NCBI GenBank assembly: GCA_004555155.1
Contig: SFJH01000025.1
Span: 1-34,099 of the forward strand
Origin: Clostridiales bacterium
Lineage (GTDB): Bacteria > Bacillota > Clostridia > Christensenellales > Aristaeellaceae
Reading direction: 5' to 3'
Length of the DNA stretch: 34,099 nucleotides
The translations under genes were made by a program, and so were the position numbers. Below the pieces are notes generated by a model that saw only the letters and a program-made list of their open reading frames with translations, was not told where the DNA came from and ran no database searches. This document shows, in pieces, positions 1-8,004 of this stretch (positions are counted from its first letter, which is position 1; the number at the start of each line of letters is the position of its first letter).

Positions 1-3000
1 GTTGTCCTCGGGGGCGGGACTCGGCGTCTCAGGGACGGGGGTCGGCGTCTCGGGGGCGGGACCCGGCGTCTCAGGGACGGGGGTCGGCGTCTCGGGGACG
101 GGACTCGGCGTCTCGGGCGCGATCACGCGGAAGGGCTGCGCCCGTTCAGAGGTGGATCCGGCTTCGCCGGTCGCCGTGACGGTGAGCAGATAGTCGCCGG
201 AGGGCAGTGCACCGGCAGGCACGGGATAGGCCGTCGCACTGGTGGACGCAACCTCGAGATACACGTATCCGTTCGCGTCCTCCAGCTTCAGTCCATAGGA
301 GACGGCGTTCTCCGCGCTCCATTCGAAGGTGAAATCCTCGTAGCCCGGCGCTGCCGGAACATCGTCCGCAGACAGGTTCGGCGTGAACGCCACGCGCACC
401 TCGCCCACCTGCGCAGGCTCGGGCGTGGAGGTGATTTCCGGGGTGGGCGTGACCTCCGGGGTCGGGGTCGGCGTGATTTCCGGGGTCGGGGTGACCTCCG
501 GGGTCGGCGTGATTTCCGGGGTGGGCGTGACCTCCGGGGTCGGGGTGATTTCCGGGGTCGGGGTCGGGGTGATTTCCGGGGTCGGGGTCGGGGTGACCTC
601 CGGGAGCTCCGCTTCCACGCGGAAGGGCTGCGCGGTCTGTTCGGAGGAGCCGTCTGCGCCCCAGGCCGTGATGGTCAGCACGTACTCGCCTTCGGGCAGC
701 GCGCCGCCGGGCACGGGATAATAGGTCGCGCCGGTATTGTCCGCGGCGAGATAGACGTAGCCGCTCGCATCGGACAGCTCGATGCCGTAGGCCACGGCGT
801 TCTCCGCGCCCCACTCAAAGGCATAGTCCGACTCCTGCGCCACTACGGGCATACCGTCGTTGTACTTCTCCGGGCTGATGCGGACGTAGGGCTGGCCCAC
901 CTGCGCGGTCTGCTCAGGCGCTTCGGGCTCCGCCCCCTGCGGTTCGGGTTCATCGTTTCCGGTTTCTCCGGAATCGTCCGCGCCGTTATTGTCCGCACTG
1001 GTATTGTCCGCGCCGGTATCGTCCGTGCCGGAATCGTCCGCGCCGGAATCATCCGCGCTGGAATTGTCCGCGCCGGATTCCACGCGGAAGGGCTGCGCGG
1101 TCTGTTCGGAGGAGCCGTCCTCGCCCCAGGCCGTGATGGTCAGCACGTACTCGCCCTCGGGCAGCGCGCCGCCGGGCACGGGATAGTAGGTCGCGCCGGT
1201 ATTGTCCGCGGCGAGATAGACGTAGCCGCTCGCATCGGACAGCTCGATGCCGTAGGCCGCGGCGTTCTCCGCGCCCCACTCAAAGGCATAGTCCGACTCC
1301 TGCGCCACCACGGGCATGCCGTCGTTGTACTTCTCCGGGCTGATGCGGACGTAGGGCTGGCCCACCTGCGCGGTCTGCTCGGGCGCTTCGGGCTCGGCTC
1401 CCTGCGGTTCGGGTTCATCGGTTCCGGTTTCTCCGGAATCCGCCGCGCCGGATGGATCGGCGTCGGTTTCTCCGGAATCCGCTGTGCCGGATGGATCGGC
1501 CTGCGCCTCGATGCGGAAGTTCAGCGCGTCGGCGGAGGAGGATCCGTCCGCGCCCCAGGCCGTGACGTACAGCACATATTCGCCCTCGGGCAGCGCGTCC
1601 CCGGGAATGGGATAGACGGTCTCCGCCACCTGGCCGGACTGGAGATAGACGTTGCCGGAGGCGTCCGCCAGCGCGATCTCATAGCACACCGCGCTGTCCG
1701 CGCCCCAGCTCAGGGTGAAGCCGGTTTCCTTCGCCACCACGGGCATGCCGTCGTTGTACTTCTCCGGCGCGGCGGTGATGTTCACCGCGCCCACCGGCGC
1801 GCCGGTGTCCGCGGATCCGCCGTCCTCGGGGCTCCCGTTCGAGGCTTCGTCGGGGAGATCGTCCGCAGAGGACTCGGAGCCGCTGTCTGCGGGCGTTTCG
1901 GACTCGTCGTTCGCGGGGGGCTCGGGCTCGCTGCCGACGCGGAAGGTCAGCTCGGCGGGCTCGGAGGCGGTTCCGTCGGAGGCATAGGCCCACACGCGCA
2001 CGGTGTACATGCCCGCAGGCAGCGCACCGGCGGTGATGAACTGGCCGCTGTCGCCCACGCGATCGTAGCTCACCAGCGCCGCGCCGCTCGCATCGCAGAT
2101 CCGCACGTCATAGGCGGCGGCGTTCTCCGCGCTCCAGTCGATTTCAAAGGAATTGGCCGCGTCCACCACCGGCATGCCGTCGTAGCCGGACTGCGGCTCC
2201 ACGCGCAGCTCGGGCGCGCCCACATACTGGGGCTGCGGCTCCTGCACGCTGAGCAGGATGCTGCTGTACACCGCGTCGGAATCGCTGCCGTTCACGGGCA
2301 CCGCGCCCACGCTGATCTCATAGGAGCTGCCTGCGAGGAAGTATCCGGCGGGCACGACAAAGCGGGTATCCAGGCCGCAGGAACCGCCGACAATCTGCTC
2401 GCCGGTCGCCGCGTCATAGGCATAGAGCACGTAGTACTGCACGTCGCCGTCGGCATACCAGCGGATCTCCACATCCACGGTCTCGATGGTGCAGCGGCTG
2501 CCGTCGGAATCGATGCAGGGGCTGATCTCCACCGTGGGCGCGGACACCCAGCCCACCTGGGGCGCGTTTGACGACGGCTGATCCGAATTGCCGTCGCCGG
2601 AATCGTCCGGATCGACGCCGTCGGCGCCGTACTCCTCGTAATAGTCGTTGTAGCCCTCGCCCCCGGTGACGTCCAGCTGGGCGATGTAGAACACTTCGCC
2701 CGCGCCGTCCAGGAATCGCATGACATAGCGGCCGGGATCATAGCCGTACAGATACAGCGGTTCGCCCAGCGTGCAGAATTCGGTAAAGCGGTTGCCGTCA
2801 CTGCATTCGAGTTCCACTTCCACGTCGCCGGAATAGCCCAGGTCGCTCAGATCGAAGATCAGCGCCTCGCTCCTGTCCTGGTTATAGGAAATGATCGGCC
2901 AGTCGCAGTCGTCCTCGAGCCACATCTCAACCTCTGCCTTGCCGCCCTGGAAATCCTGGACGTACACCCGCTCGGCCAGCGCCGCGCTGTTCAGCAGCAT

Positions 3001-3045
3001 GACCAGCGCCAGAAGAATGGCCGGAATCGCTCTCCACTTTCTCAC
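1..3045 (-). CDS. Secreted multi-module repeat protein (3' end cut by window edge)
   Basis: The frame stays open from a GTG at 3045 to the first base of the window, so at least 1015 residues are present and the C-terminus is missing. The GTG is chosen because AGGGGGTG lies just upstream (3051-3058) and the product begins with a signal peptide (MRKWRAIPAILLALVMLLN, cleavage near ALA-ER). About six beta-sandwich-like modules of roughly 90 residues follow. Each ends in a variant of YPVPGGALPEGEYVLTITAW and PFRV, which resembles Fn3/Ig-like surface modules, but I cannot name the family. Linkers are rich in Asp/Ser/Gly, or in Pro-Thr-Glu (428-600 and 1-118), as in wall-spanning proteins. It is last in the visible eleven-gene run, 102 bp after the VWA gene. 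Likely an extracellular, wall- or membrane-attached component. A sortase or membrane anchor would lie outside the window. The specific role is unknown. Confidence 0.85.
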   Translation of the reverse strand, partial: MRKWRAIPAILLALVMLLNSAALAERVYVQDFQGGKAEVEMWLEDDCDWPIISYNQDRSEALIFDLSDLGYSGDVEVELECSDGNRFTEFCTLGEPLYLYGYDPGRYVMRFLDGAGEVFYIAQLDVTGGEGYNDYYEEYGADGVDPDDSGDGNSDQPSSNAPQVGWVSAPTVEISPCIDSDGSRCTIETVDVEIRWYADGDVQYYVLYAYDAATGEQIVGGSCGLDTRFVVPAGYFLAGSSYEISVGAVPVNGSDSDAVYSSILLSVQEPQPQYVGAPELRVEPQSGYDGMPVVDAANSFEIDWSAENAAAYDVRICDASGAALVSYDRVGDSGQFITAGALPAGMYTVRVWAYASDGTASEPAELTFRVGSEPEPPANDESETPADSGSESSADDLPDEASNGSPEDGGSADTGAPVGAVNITAAPEKYNDGMPVVAKETGFTLSWGADSAVCYEIALADASGNVYLQSGQVAETVYPIPGDALPEGEYVLYVTAWGADGSSSADALNFRIEAQADPSGTADSGETDADPSGAADSGETGTDEPEPQGAEPEAPEQTAQVGQPYVRISPEKYNDGMPVVAQESDYAFEWGAENAAAYGIELSDASGYVYLAADNTGATYYPVPGGALPEGEYVLTITAWGEDGSSEQTAQPFRVESGADNSSADDSGADDSGTDDTGADNTSADNNGADDSGETGNDEPEPQGAEPEAPEQTAQVGQPYVRISPEKYNDGMPVVAQESDYAFEWGAENAVAYGIELSDASGYVYLAADNTGATYYPVPGGALPEGEYVLTITAWGADGSSEQTAQPFRVEAELPEVTPTPTPEITPTPTPEITPTPEVTPTPEITPTPEVTPTPEITPTPTPEVTPTPEITSTPEPAQVGEVRVAFTPNLSADDVPAAPGYEDFTFEWSAENAVSYGLKLEDANGYVYLEVASTSATAYPVPAGALPSGDYLLTVTATGEAGSTSERAQPFRVIAPETPSPVPETPTPVPETPGPAPETPTPVPETPSPAPEDN
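428..600 (-). repeat. Pro-Thr-Glu linker repeat inside the secreted protein
   Basis: The DNA alternates two near-identical 18-24 bp units encoding E-I/V-T-P-T-P, giving at least eight consecutive copies. It forms an extended, proline-rich stalk between two beta modules. A related ETPTPVP/ETPSPAP tract occupies 1-118. Such tracts often vary in copy number by slippage. Confidence 0.9.
615..1433 (-). repeat. Two near-identical ~350-bp module repeats (615-968 and 1080-1433)
   Basis: Two adjacent modules of the secreted protein are almost identical at DNA level with an offset of 465 bp (155 codons). For instance, the strings encoding EQTAQPFRVE and AADNTGATYYPVPGG recur with only scattered base changes. 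The other modules of the gene are much more diverged, so this pair is a recent in-gene duplication or a product of gene conversion. The segment from about 969 to 1079 between them holds a degenerate Asp/Asn/Ser linker. Confidence 0.88.
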
Positions 3046-3147
3046 AATCGCACCCCCTGATGTGCCCGGATGCCTCCCGCAGGAGTCCGTCTGATGCAGT
3101 CGCAGCCCCTGCGGCGCGCGGAAAAGCACGCCGCAGGAGCTGGCGGA

Positions 3148-5763
3148 TTAGAAGTTGTCGTCGCCGTCGTTGAAGGACAGGTCGATCCGGCGGTCGTCGC
3201 TGAGCTCGATGGTCTGGCTCTCCATGGAGCGCAGGGACATCTCGCGCTTGCCGACGCCCTTGATATTGTAGCTGACCGTCACGCCGCCTCTCTTGCGGGG
3301 CGTGATGATGATCTTGTCCAGCATGCCGCGCATGGCGAACATGTCGATGTGGTTGCTGGCGCACACGGCGGACAGCTTCACCGGCTTGCGCCCATACCGC
3401 GCCAGCTTGGCCACGCCGTCGCTGTGATCGTCGTCACAGTAGAGCTCCACCACCAGCATGCCCTCGCGGCTGAACTGGGGCTTGCTCTTCTCGTGAACGA
3501 CCTTGATGATGAGGATGATCAGGATCAGCGCGATCAGCGCGCCGCCGGCGATCATCAGATAGAAGCTGAGCATGTTGGTCACGGTCAGCGTCAGGTTCAG
3601 GCTGGCGGTGCTGCCGTCATAGCCGGTGGCGGTCAGGCGCACCACGTAGTCGCCCTCCTGAACGCCCTTCAGCGTCAGCTGGCCGTTGGCGTCCAGCGCG
3701 GCCTCCGCGCCGGAGGCGGCGTTCATGCCCGCGTCCAGCACGGACACGCTGACGGTGAAGCCCTCGCCGTCGGCGGCGTTGGGCTCGGTGAACAGGCTGT
3801 TCACGTTGGTCAGCGCCGTGGCGGGCTGGCCGTTGGTGCTCACGGTGCAGGCGGTCTTCGCGTCGGTAGGCAGCAGGCCCTTCACTTCCTCCAGCTGCGT
3901 CGGCAGCGCCGCGCCGGCGGCGCTGAGCGCCACGGGGGCCTGGGCGTCCTGAACGGTGATCTCGCCGGTCACGGCGCCGGACGTCGCGCCCTCGAACTCC
4001 GCCCAGACGGTGAGCGTGGCGGTGGCATTGCCGCCGTCGCGGGGCGCGATGGTGATGGTGCGGGCGTCGGGGTCGTTGGTGACCTGCACGGCGTTGGCGG
4101 GATCGTCCACGGAGCAGCTGAACCGGTCGATCACGCGGTTGTCCACGTTTTCGAAGTTCCGGGCCAGCAGATCGTCATAGGAGATGACCACGGGCGCATA
4201 GCCCGCGGAGGGCGCGCCGGCGGAATCGTAGCGGGTGACGGCGTGGCCGGTGAAGCTGACGGGATCCAGATTGGCCCGGGGGCGCACCGGCGCGGGCGTG
4301 ACGCTGAAGCCCTCCACGTTGGCCACGTTGGTCAGGCCGTCCTTCACCAGCTTGGCGGTGACGCTGTAGCTGCCCACGCGGCTGGGCGTGAAGACATAGG
4401 TATAGCGGGCCGCGTCGGGATTCCAGGACATCCGATCGTCGGTGACCAGCACCGCGCCCTCGCTGTTGGAGATGGTGACCACGGGCAGATTGCCGTTCTC
4501 GTCGTAATACAGATTGCCGTCCTTGGTGACCTCCAGGCAGATCTCCACGAGATCGCCGTTGGCGGAATCGTTGATCTTGTCAATCACCATCTTCAGATCG
4601 CGGATGCTGAAGATGTCCAGGTTGAACTGGTGGTCGTTGCCGTCGTTGATGGCGATGGTATAGTCGCCGGCCTCGGGCGAGGGCATGCTGATGATGGTGT
4701 AGCTGTCGCCGGTGCCGGTGCTCTGCTCGATGTTGCTGCTGCTCAGCGGATAGGACTTGGCGACGCCGCTGAGATCGACGTAGTTGATCTCGCAGCTCTC
4801 CGCGCCGGAGAAGCTGGGGCGCACCTGAATGTTCACCTGAACGATGCCCACCTCCACGCGGAACCGGCCCTTCTCGCCGGAATTGATGACCAGCTGCTGG
4901 CGCTCCGCATGGGCGTTGATGCGGGTGTAGATGTCGTTCATCAGGTCGTAGACTTCGTTGATGTCGTTGGTGATCTTGTAGTCGCCGCCGGGCGTGGACA
5001 GCGCCCAGTTCTCCATGTCCTTGCCCAGGGAATCCTTGCTGTCGGAATAGATGCCGATGCAGTACAGCGGGATGGCGTCGCCCGCCAGGCTCTGGGCGGC
5101 GGCGCTGCCGCGGGACACGCTGGCGGCGGTCTCCTGCTCGCGCAGCTGCTGCCACTGGGCGGTCTTGTTCTTCCGGTCGGCGTCGCTCAGGCCGTTGGCG
5201 GACAGGAAGCCCTTGGAATCGCCCACGTCCACCTTGCCGTCGGACAGCAGCACCACGGCGAAGGTGTGGCTGGGATGGTTGGCGCGGCGGGCCTCGATCA
5301 TGGCGTAGGCCGTCTCCAGCGCCAGGCCGGTGTTGGTGTCCTCCAGCGTGTCCACCTTTTCATTGGTGTCGATCAGCTCCTCCAGGCGGCGCAGCTGATC
5401 CGAATCGGACACGTCCACAAAGCCGTCCGGCAGGCCGGGCAGCTCCCGGGTGGTGGAGAGGACGTCGTAGCCGTAGGCGATCACGGCCATGTTCACGCCG
5501 CCGGACAGGCCGATGTCGTCCACAGCGGACACGCTGGCCAGCGCCTTGGTGGCGGCAAGCGCGATGTTCTTGGGATCGTTGCCGTTGGAGCCGCCCATGG
5601 AGCCGCTGCGGTCGATCACCACCACGATGTCAATGCCGGTGTCAGTGTTCGCGCTGACCACGCCGGGCGCGGGATTCAGCCCGGGCAGCGATTCCGCCGA
5701 GGCCGTCAGCATCAGCGCCGCAATCAGCAAAAGCGCCGTCAGGATGCAGGTTATCTTCTTCAT
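3148..5763 (-). CDS. Membrane-anchored von Willebrand A (VWA) domain protein
   Basis: 871 residues from the ATG at 5763, preceded by AGAGAGGA about 10 bases upstream. A TTG seven codons earlier overlaps the stop of the preceding gene and is less likely. An N-terminal signal peptide (MKKITCILTALLLIAALML) is followed by a VWA domain with a complete MIDAS metal site: D51-x-S53-x-S55 in IDRSGSMGGS, a downstream Thr in DTNTGLALE, and the Asp of LLSDGKVD. Ig-like segments follow. A single transmembrane helix near the C-terminus (MIAGGALIALILIILIIKVV) leads to a cytoplasmic tail of about 110 residues. The topology is therefore an extracytoplasmic metal-dependent adhesion domain tied to an intracellular tail that could contact the GTPase components encoded upstream. 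It lies 17 bp after the degenerate VWA gene, so co-transcription is likely. The ligand is unknown. Confidence 0.9.
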   Translation of the reverse strand: MKKITCILTALLLIAALMLTASAESLPGLNPAPGVVSANTDTGIDIVVVIDRSGSMGGSNGNDPKNIALAATKALASVSAVDDIGLSGGVNMAVIAYGYDVLSTTRELPGLPDGFVDVSDSDQLRRLEELIDTNEKVDTLEDTNTGLALETAYAMIEARRANHPSHTFAVVLLSDGKVDVGDSKGFLSANGLSDADRKNKTAQWQQLREQETAASVSRGSAAAQSLAGDAIPLYCIGIYSDSKDSLGKDMENWALSTPGGDYKITNDINEVYDLMNDIYTRINAHAERQQLVINSGEKGRFRVEVGIVQVNIQVRPSFSGAESCEINYVDLSGVAKSYPLSSSNIEQSTGTGDSYTIISMPSPEAGDYTIAINDGNDHQFNLDIFSIRDLKMVIDKINDSANGDLVEICLEVTKDGNLYYDENGNLPVVTISNSEGAVLVTDDRMSWNPDAARYTYVFTPSRVGSYSVTAKLVKDGLTNVANVEGFSVTPAPVRPRANLDPVSFTGHAVTRYDSAGAPSAGYAPVVISYDDLLARNFENVDNRVIDRFSCSVDDPANAVQVTNDPDARTITIAPRDGGNATATLTVWAEFEGATSGAVTGEITVQDAQAPVALSAAGAALPTQLEEVKGLLPTDAKTACTVSTNGQPATALTNVNSLFTEPNAADGEGFTVSVSVLDAGMNAASGAEAALDANGQLTLKGVQEGDYVVRLTATGYDGSTASLNLTLTVTNMLSFYLMIAGGALIALILIILIIKVVHEKSKPQFSREGMLVVELYCDDDHSDGVAKLARYGRKPVKLSAVCASNHIDMFAMRGMLDKIIITPRKRGGVTVSYNIKGVGKREMSLRSMESQTIELSDDRRIDLSFNDGDDNF

Positions 5764-5780
5764 GCTCGTACCATCCTCTC

Positions 5781-7976
5781 TCAATCAGACCTTCGTGCAC
5801 ATTTGCCGATCACAATCACAATCGCCGCCGTCAGCGCGATCAGGCAGACCGCCGCACCGGCGATGCAGAGCCACAGCATCGCATTGGCGGTCAGCGCATT
5901 CACCCTGACCGTCATGGAGACTGCGGCGGGATTGTCCACGCCCTTTTCCGTCAGGGTGACCCGGGCCGCGCCCGCGCCCACGGGCACGAGGTACATGCCC
6001 GCGCCGTCGGTGAAGGCGTAGACCTCCAGCACCCCGGCGGGCTCCACGGCGATTTCATAGTCCGCCAGATTCGCGGGCGCGCCGCCGGAAGTCAGCATCA
6101 CGCGCTGTCCGTCCTGCTGGCGGAAGTAGGGCCAGGTCAGCGACGCTTCGTCCATGGGATCCGCGGGGCGGTGCACCGAGAAGGCGCGCGTCTCGCAGTT
6201 CAGCTCGGTTCCGCCGTCGCACACCCGCACGGTGACTTCATACGTGCCGATGGCGTCGGCCGTGAAGGAGACCGTCCGCTGCGCGCCGTCCCCGGTCAGC
6301 TCGGCCCGCATGCCGTCCGCAGGAGCGGATTCGGCTGCGTTCGCATCGGCTTCGGCAGAGACGGCTCCGGATTCGTTCGCATCGGCTTCATCAGAGACCG
6401 CTCCGGCTGCATCCTCATCGGCTTCATCGGAGACCGCTCCGGCTGCGTCCTCATCGTCTTCGGCGATCGTGCTGCCGCTGACGACATGACCGCTGCCGTC
6501 GGCGATGGTCCAGCAGAGATCGCCGCTGGCGGAGACGCTCAGCGACACGGGCGCGCCGTTCTCCAGCAGCTGCCCCGACGCGGCGGTCAGCGACGCGCCG
6601 TCCTCAAAGCTCCACACCATCCGGGAATCCACCACGCAGACCGCCGCTTCGATGGGTGCTTCCGCGCCCTCCACGGTGAACTGCACCGCGGCCTCGCCTG
6701 CGGAGACGGGACGCAGCGTCAGAACGCCGTCCGCCGCCGCCGCGCCGAGCACGGCGGGATTGGTGGAGCTCACCGACGCCTTCTGCGCGTCGTAGCCAGC
6801 GGGAAGGTCGAAGCGCTGCTCGCCGTCGGCGACGTCCATGCGCGGCGCGAGGGCCTCGGACAGCTCGCCGCTCAGCGCGGTCAGATCGCCGATCAGCTGC
6901 TCGCGGGCCTTCTGCTCCGCGGCCAGCTTTGTCTTGTTGGGCTGATAAACGCCCTTCAGCACCACGAAGGTGCAGTCGTTGTACATGGAAAACACATCGT
7001 GCCGGTCGAGATAGCTCTGCAGCTCCTCGTTGTTCCAGAGCACCCAGCGGTTGCCCTTGGCATTTTCCCAGTAGAACGCCAGCACGGCGTCGTCGGCGCT
7101 TCCGCCCTGCAGCAGCGCCATCGCGCTCTCCCGCGAGCCGGGCGTTCCGGCGACGACCTGCGTGCCCGCGCTCTGCGCCAGCATCTGCGCCAGATCGGCC
7201 ATCATCGCGGTGCGGGCGGCGCTGTAGCCGTCGTCCATCTCCGTGGGCACGATCTGCTCGGCGGTGTATTCGCCGGGATTGAAGAAGGCGGACAGGTTGT
7301 ACTCGATGGTCGCGCCCGCCAGTCCGAAGGCGCGGATGGTCGCGCCCGCCGCGCGGACGTCGCTCAGCGCCTGCATCAGCCGGGCGGAATCCGGCTCGCC
7401 CTTGTAGTAATTCACGCAGCCACCGGTCACCAGCACCAGCGTGCAGTCGTACTCCGCGGCGAAGCCGGCGATCTCCGCCGACAGCGCCTCCAGCACCGCG
7501 TCCAGCATGGAGCTCTTGTTGTCGCTGCTGTGCGCCCCCTGCAGCGCGGCGAACCGCGCCTGCACGGCGGCCTCGTCGGAGACGGGCGCGGGCTGTGCGC
7601 TGCCCACCGCCTCGGAATGATAGCCCCGCAGGACGAGCATCGCGTTTTCCGGCGCCAGCCGGGTGAAGCACTGCTCCAGCATCTTCAGCAGCGCGCCGTC
7701 CGGATCGCCGGGCTGCGCAGCGACGCTGCGGTCGAAGAACTCGTCGCTGCCGTAGAACGCATAGCCGCAGTCCATCAGCACGTAGTAAAGCGGCGCCCGC
7801 TCCGCCGGGTCTGCGGCGGGCGGAAGGGTCGTCTCCGGCGCGGACTGCGCCGCGTCCCCGGAAGCCTCCGCCGCGGGCGTGGGCGTGACGATCTGCCCCA
7901 GCTCCTCCGCCCATCCGGCCATGCCGGACAGCAGCGCCAGAATCAGCAGCATCGCCGGAATAATCTGCCATTTCAT
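5781..7976 (-). CDS. Membrane-anchored degenerate VWA-like protein
   Basis: 731 residues from the ATG at 7976, with AGGAGG just upstream. A signal peptide (MKWQIIPAMLLILALLSGM) is followed by a Thr/Pro/Ala linker and then a VWA-like fold. The first strand reads YYVLMDCGYAFYGS where canonical VWA domains have DxSxS, and the later strand reads LVLVTGGC where DG is expected. Metal-binding residues therefore seem lost, although the strand-helix pattern persists. The middle part has Ig-like character and an acidic 12-residue repeat (AGAVSDEADEDA type). The C-terminus is a transmembrane helix (AMLWLCIAGAAVCLIALTAA) with a very short basic tail. It sits between the transglutaminase-like gene (28 bp gap) and the canonical VWA gene (17 bp gap). 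Probably an exported partner of the canonical VWA protein. Its assignment as VWA-like is an inference from motifs. Confidence 0.82.
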   Translation of the reverse strand: MKWQIIPAMLLILALLSGMAGWAEELGQIVTPTPAAEASGDAAQSAPETTLPPAADPAERAPLYYVLMDCGYAFYGSDEFFDRSVAAQPGDPDGALLKMLEQCFTRLAPENAMLVLRGYHSEAVGSAQPAPVSDEAAVQARFAALQGAHSSDNKSSMLDAVLEALSAEIAGFAAEYDCTLVLVTGGCVNYYKGEPDSARLMQALSDVRAAGATIRAFGLAGATIEYNLSAFFNPGEYTAEQIVPTEMDDGYSAARTAMMADLAQMLAQSAGTQVVAGTPGSRESAMALLQGGSADDAVLAFYWENAKGNRWVLWNNEELQSYLDRHDVFSMYNDCTFVVLKGVYQPNKTKLAAEQKAREQLIGDLTALSGELSEALAPRMDVADGEQRFDLPAGYDAQKASVSSTNPAVLGAAAADGVLTLRPVSAGEAAVQFTVEGAEAPIEAAVCVVDSRMVWSFEDGASLTAASGQLLENGAPVSLSVSASGDLCWTIADGSGHVVSGSTIAEDDEDAAGAVSDEADEDAAGAVSDEADANESGAVSAEADANAAESAPADGMRAELTGDGAQRTVSFTADAIGTYEVTVRVCDGGTELNCETRAFSVHRPADPMDEASLTWPYFRQQDGQRVMLTSGGAPANLADYEIAVEPAGVLEVYAFTDGAGMYLVPVGAGAARVTLTEKGVDNPAAVSMTVRVNALTANAMLWLCIAGAAVCLIALTAAIVIVIGKCARRSD
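6337..6450 (-). repeat. 36-bp in-frame acidic repeat, about three copies
   Basis: Three near-identical 12-codon units encode variants of AGAVSDEADEDA in the linker region of the degenerate VWA-like protein. In-frame unit length and near-identical DNA suggest slippage expansion of a flexible, negatively charged linker. Confidence 0.8.
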
Positions 7977-8004
7977 CGCGATTCCTCCTATTTATATAGC
8001 CGCA

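Noticed and set aside
5763..5784. TTG start at 5784 overlapping the previous stop as a translational-coupling start
   Set aside because: The ATG at 5763 has the signal peptide directly behind it and a ribosome site at suitable distance.
3070..6021. A 983-codon open frame on the plus strand, rich in His, Val and Gly
   Set aside because: It is antisense to the VWA genes, whose motifs and signal peptides are clear. High GC and the codon bias of the minus-strand genes remove stops on this strand, and no domain or ribosome site is present.
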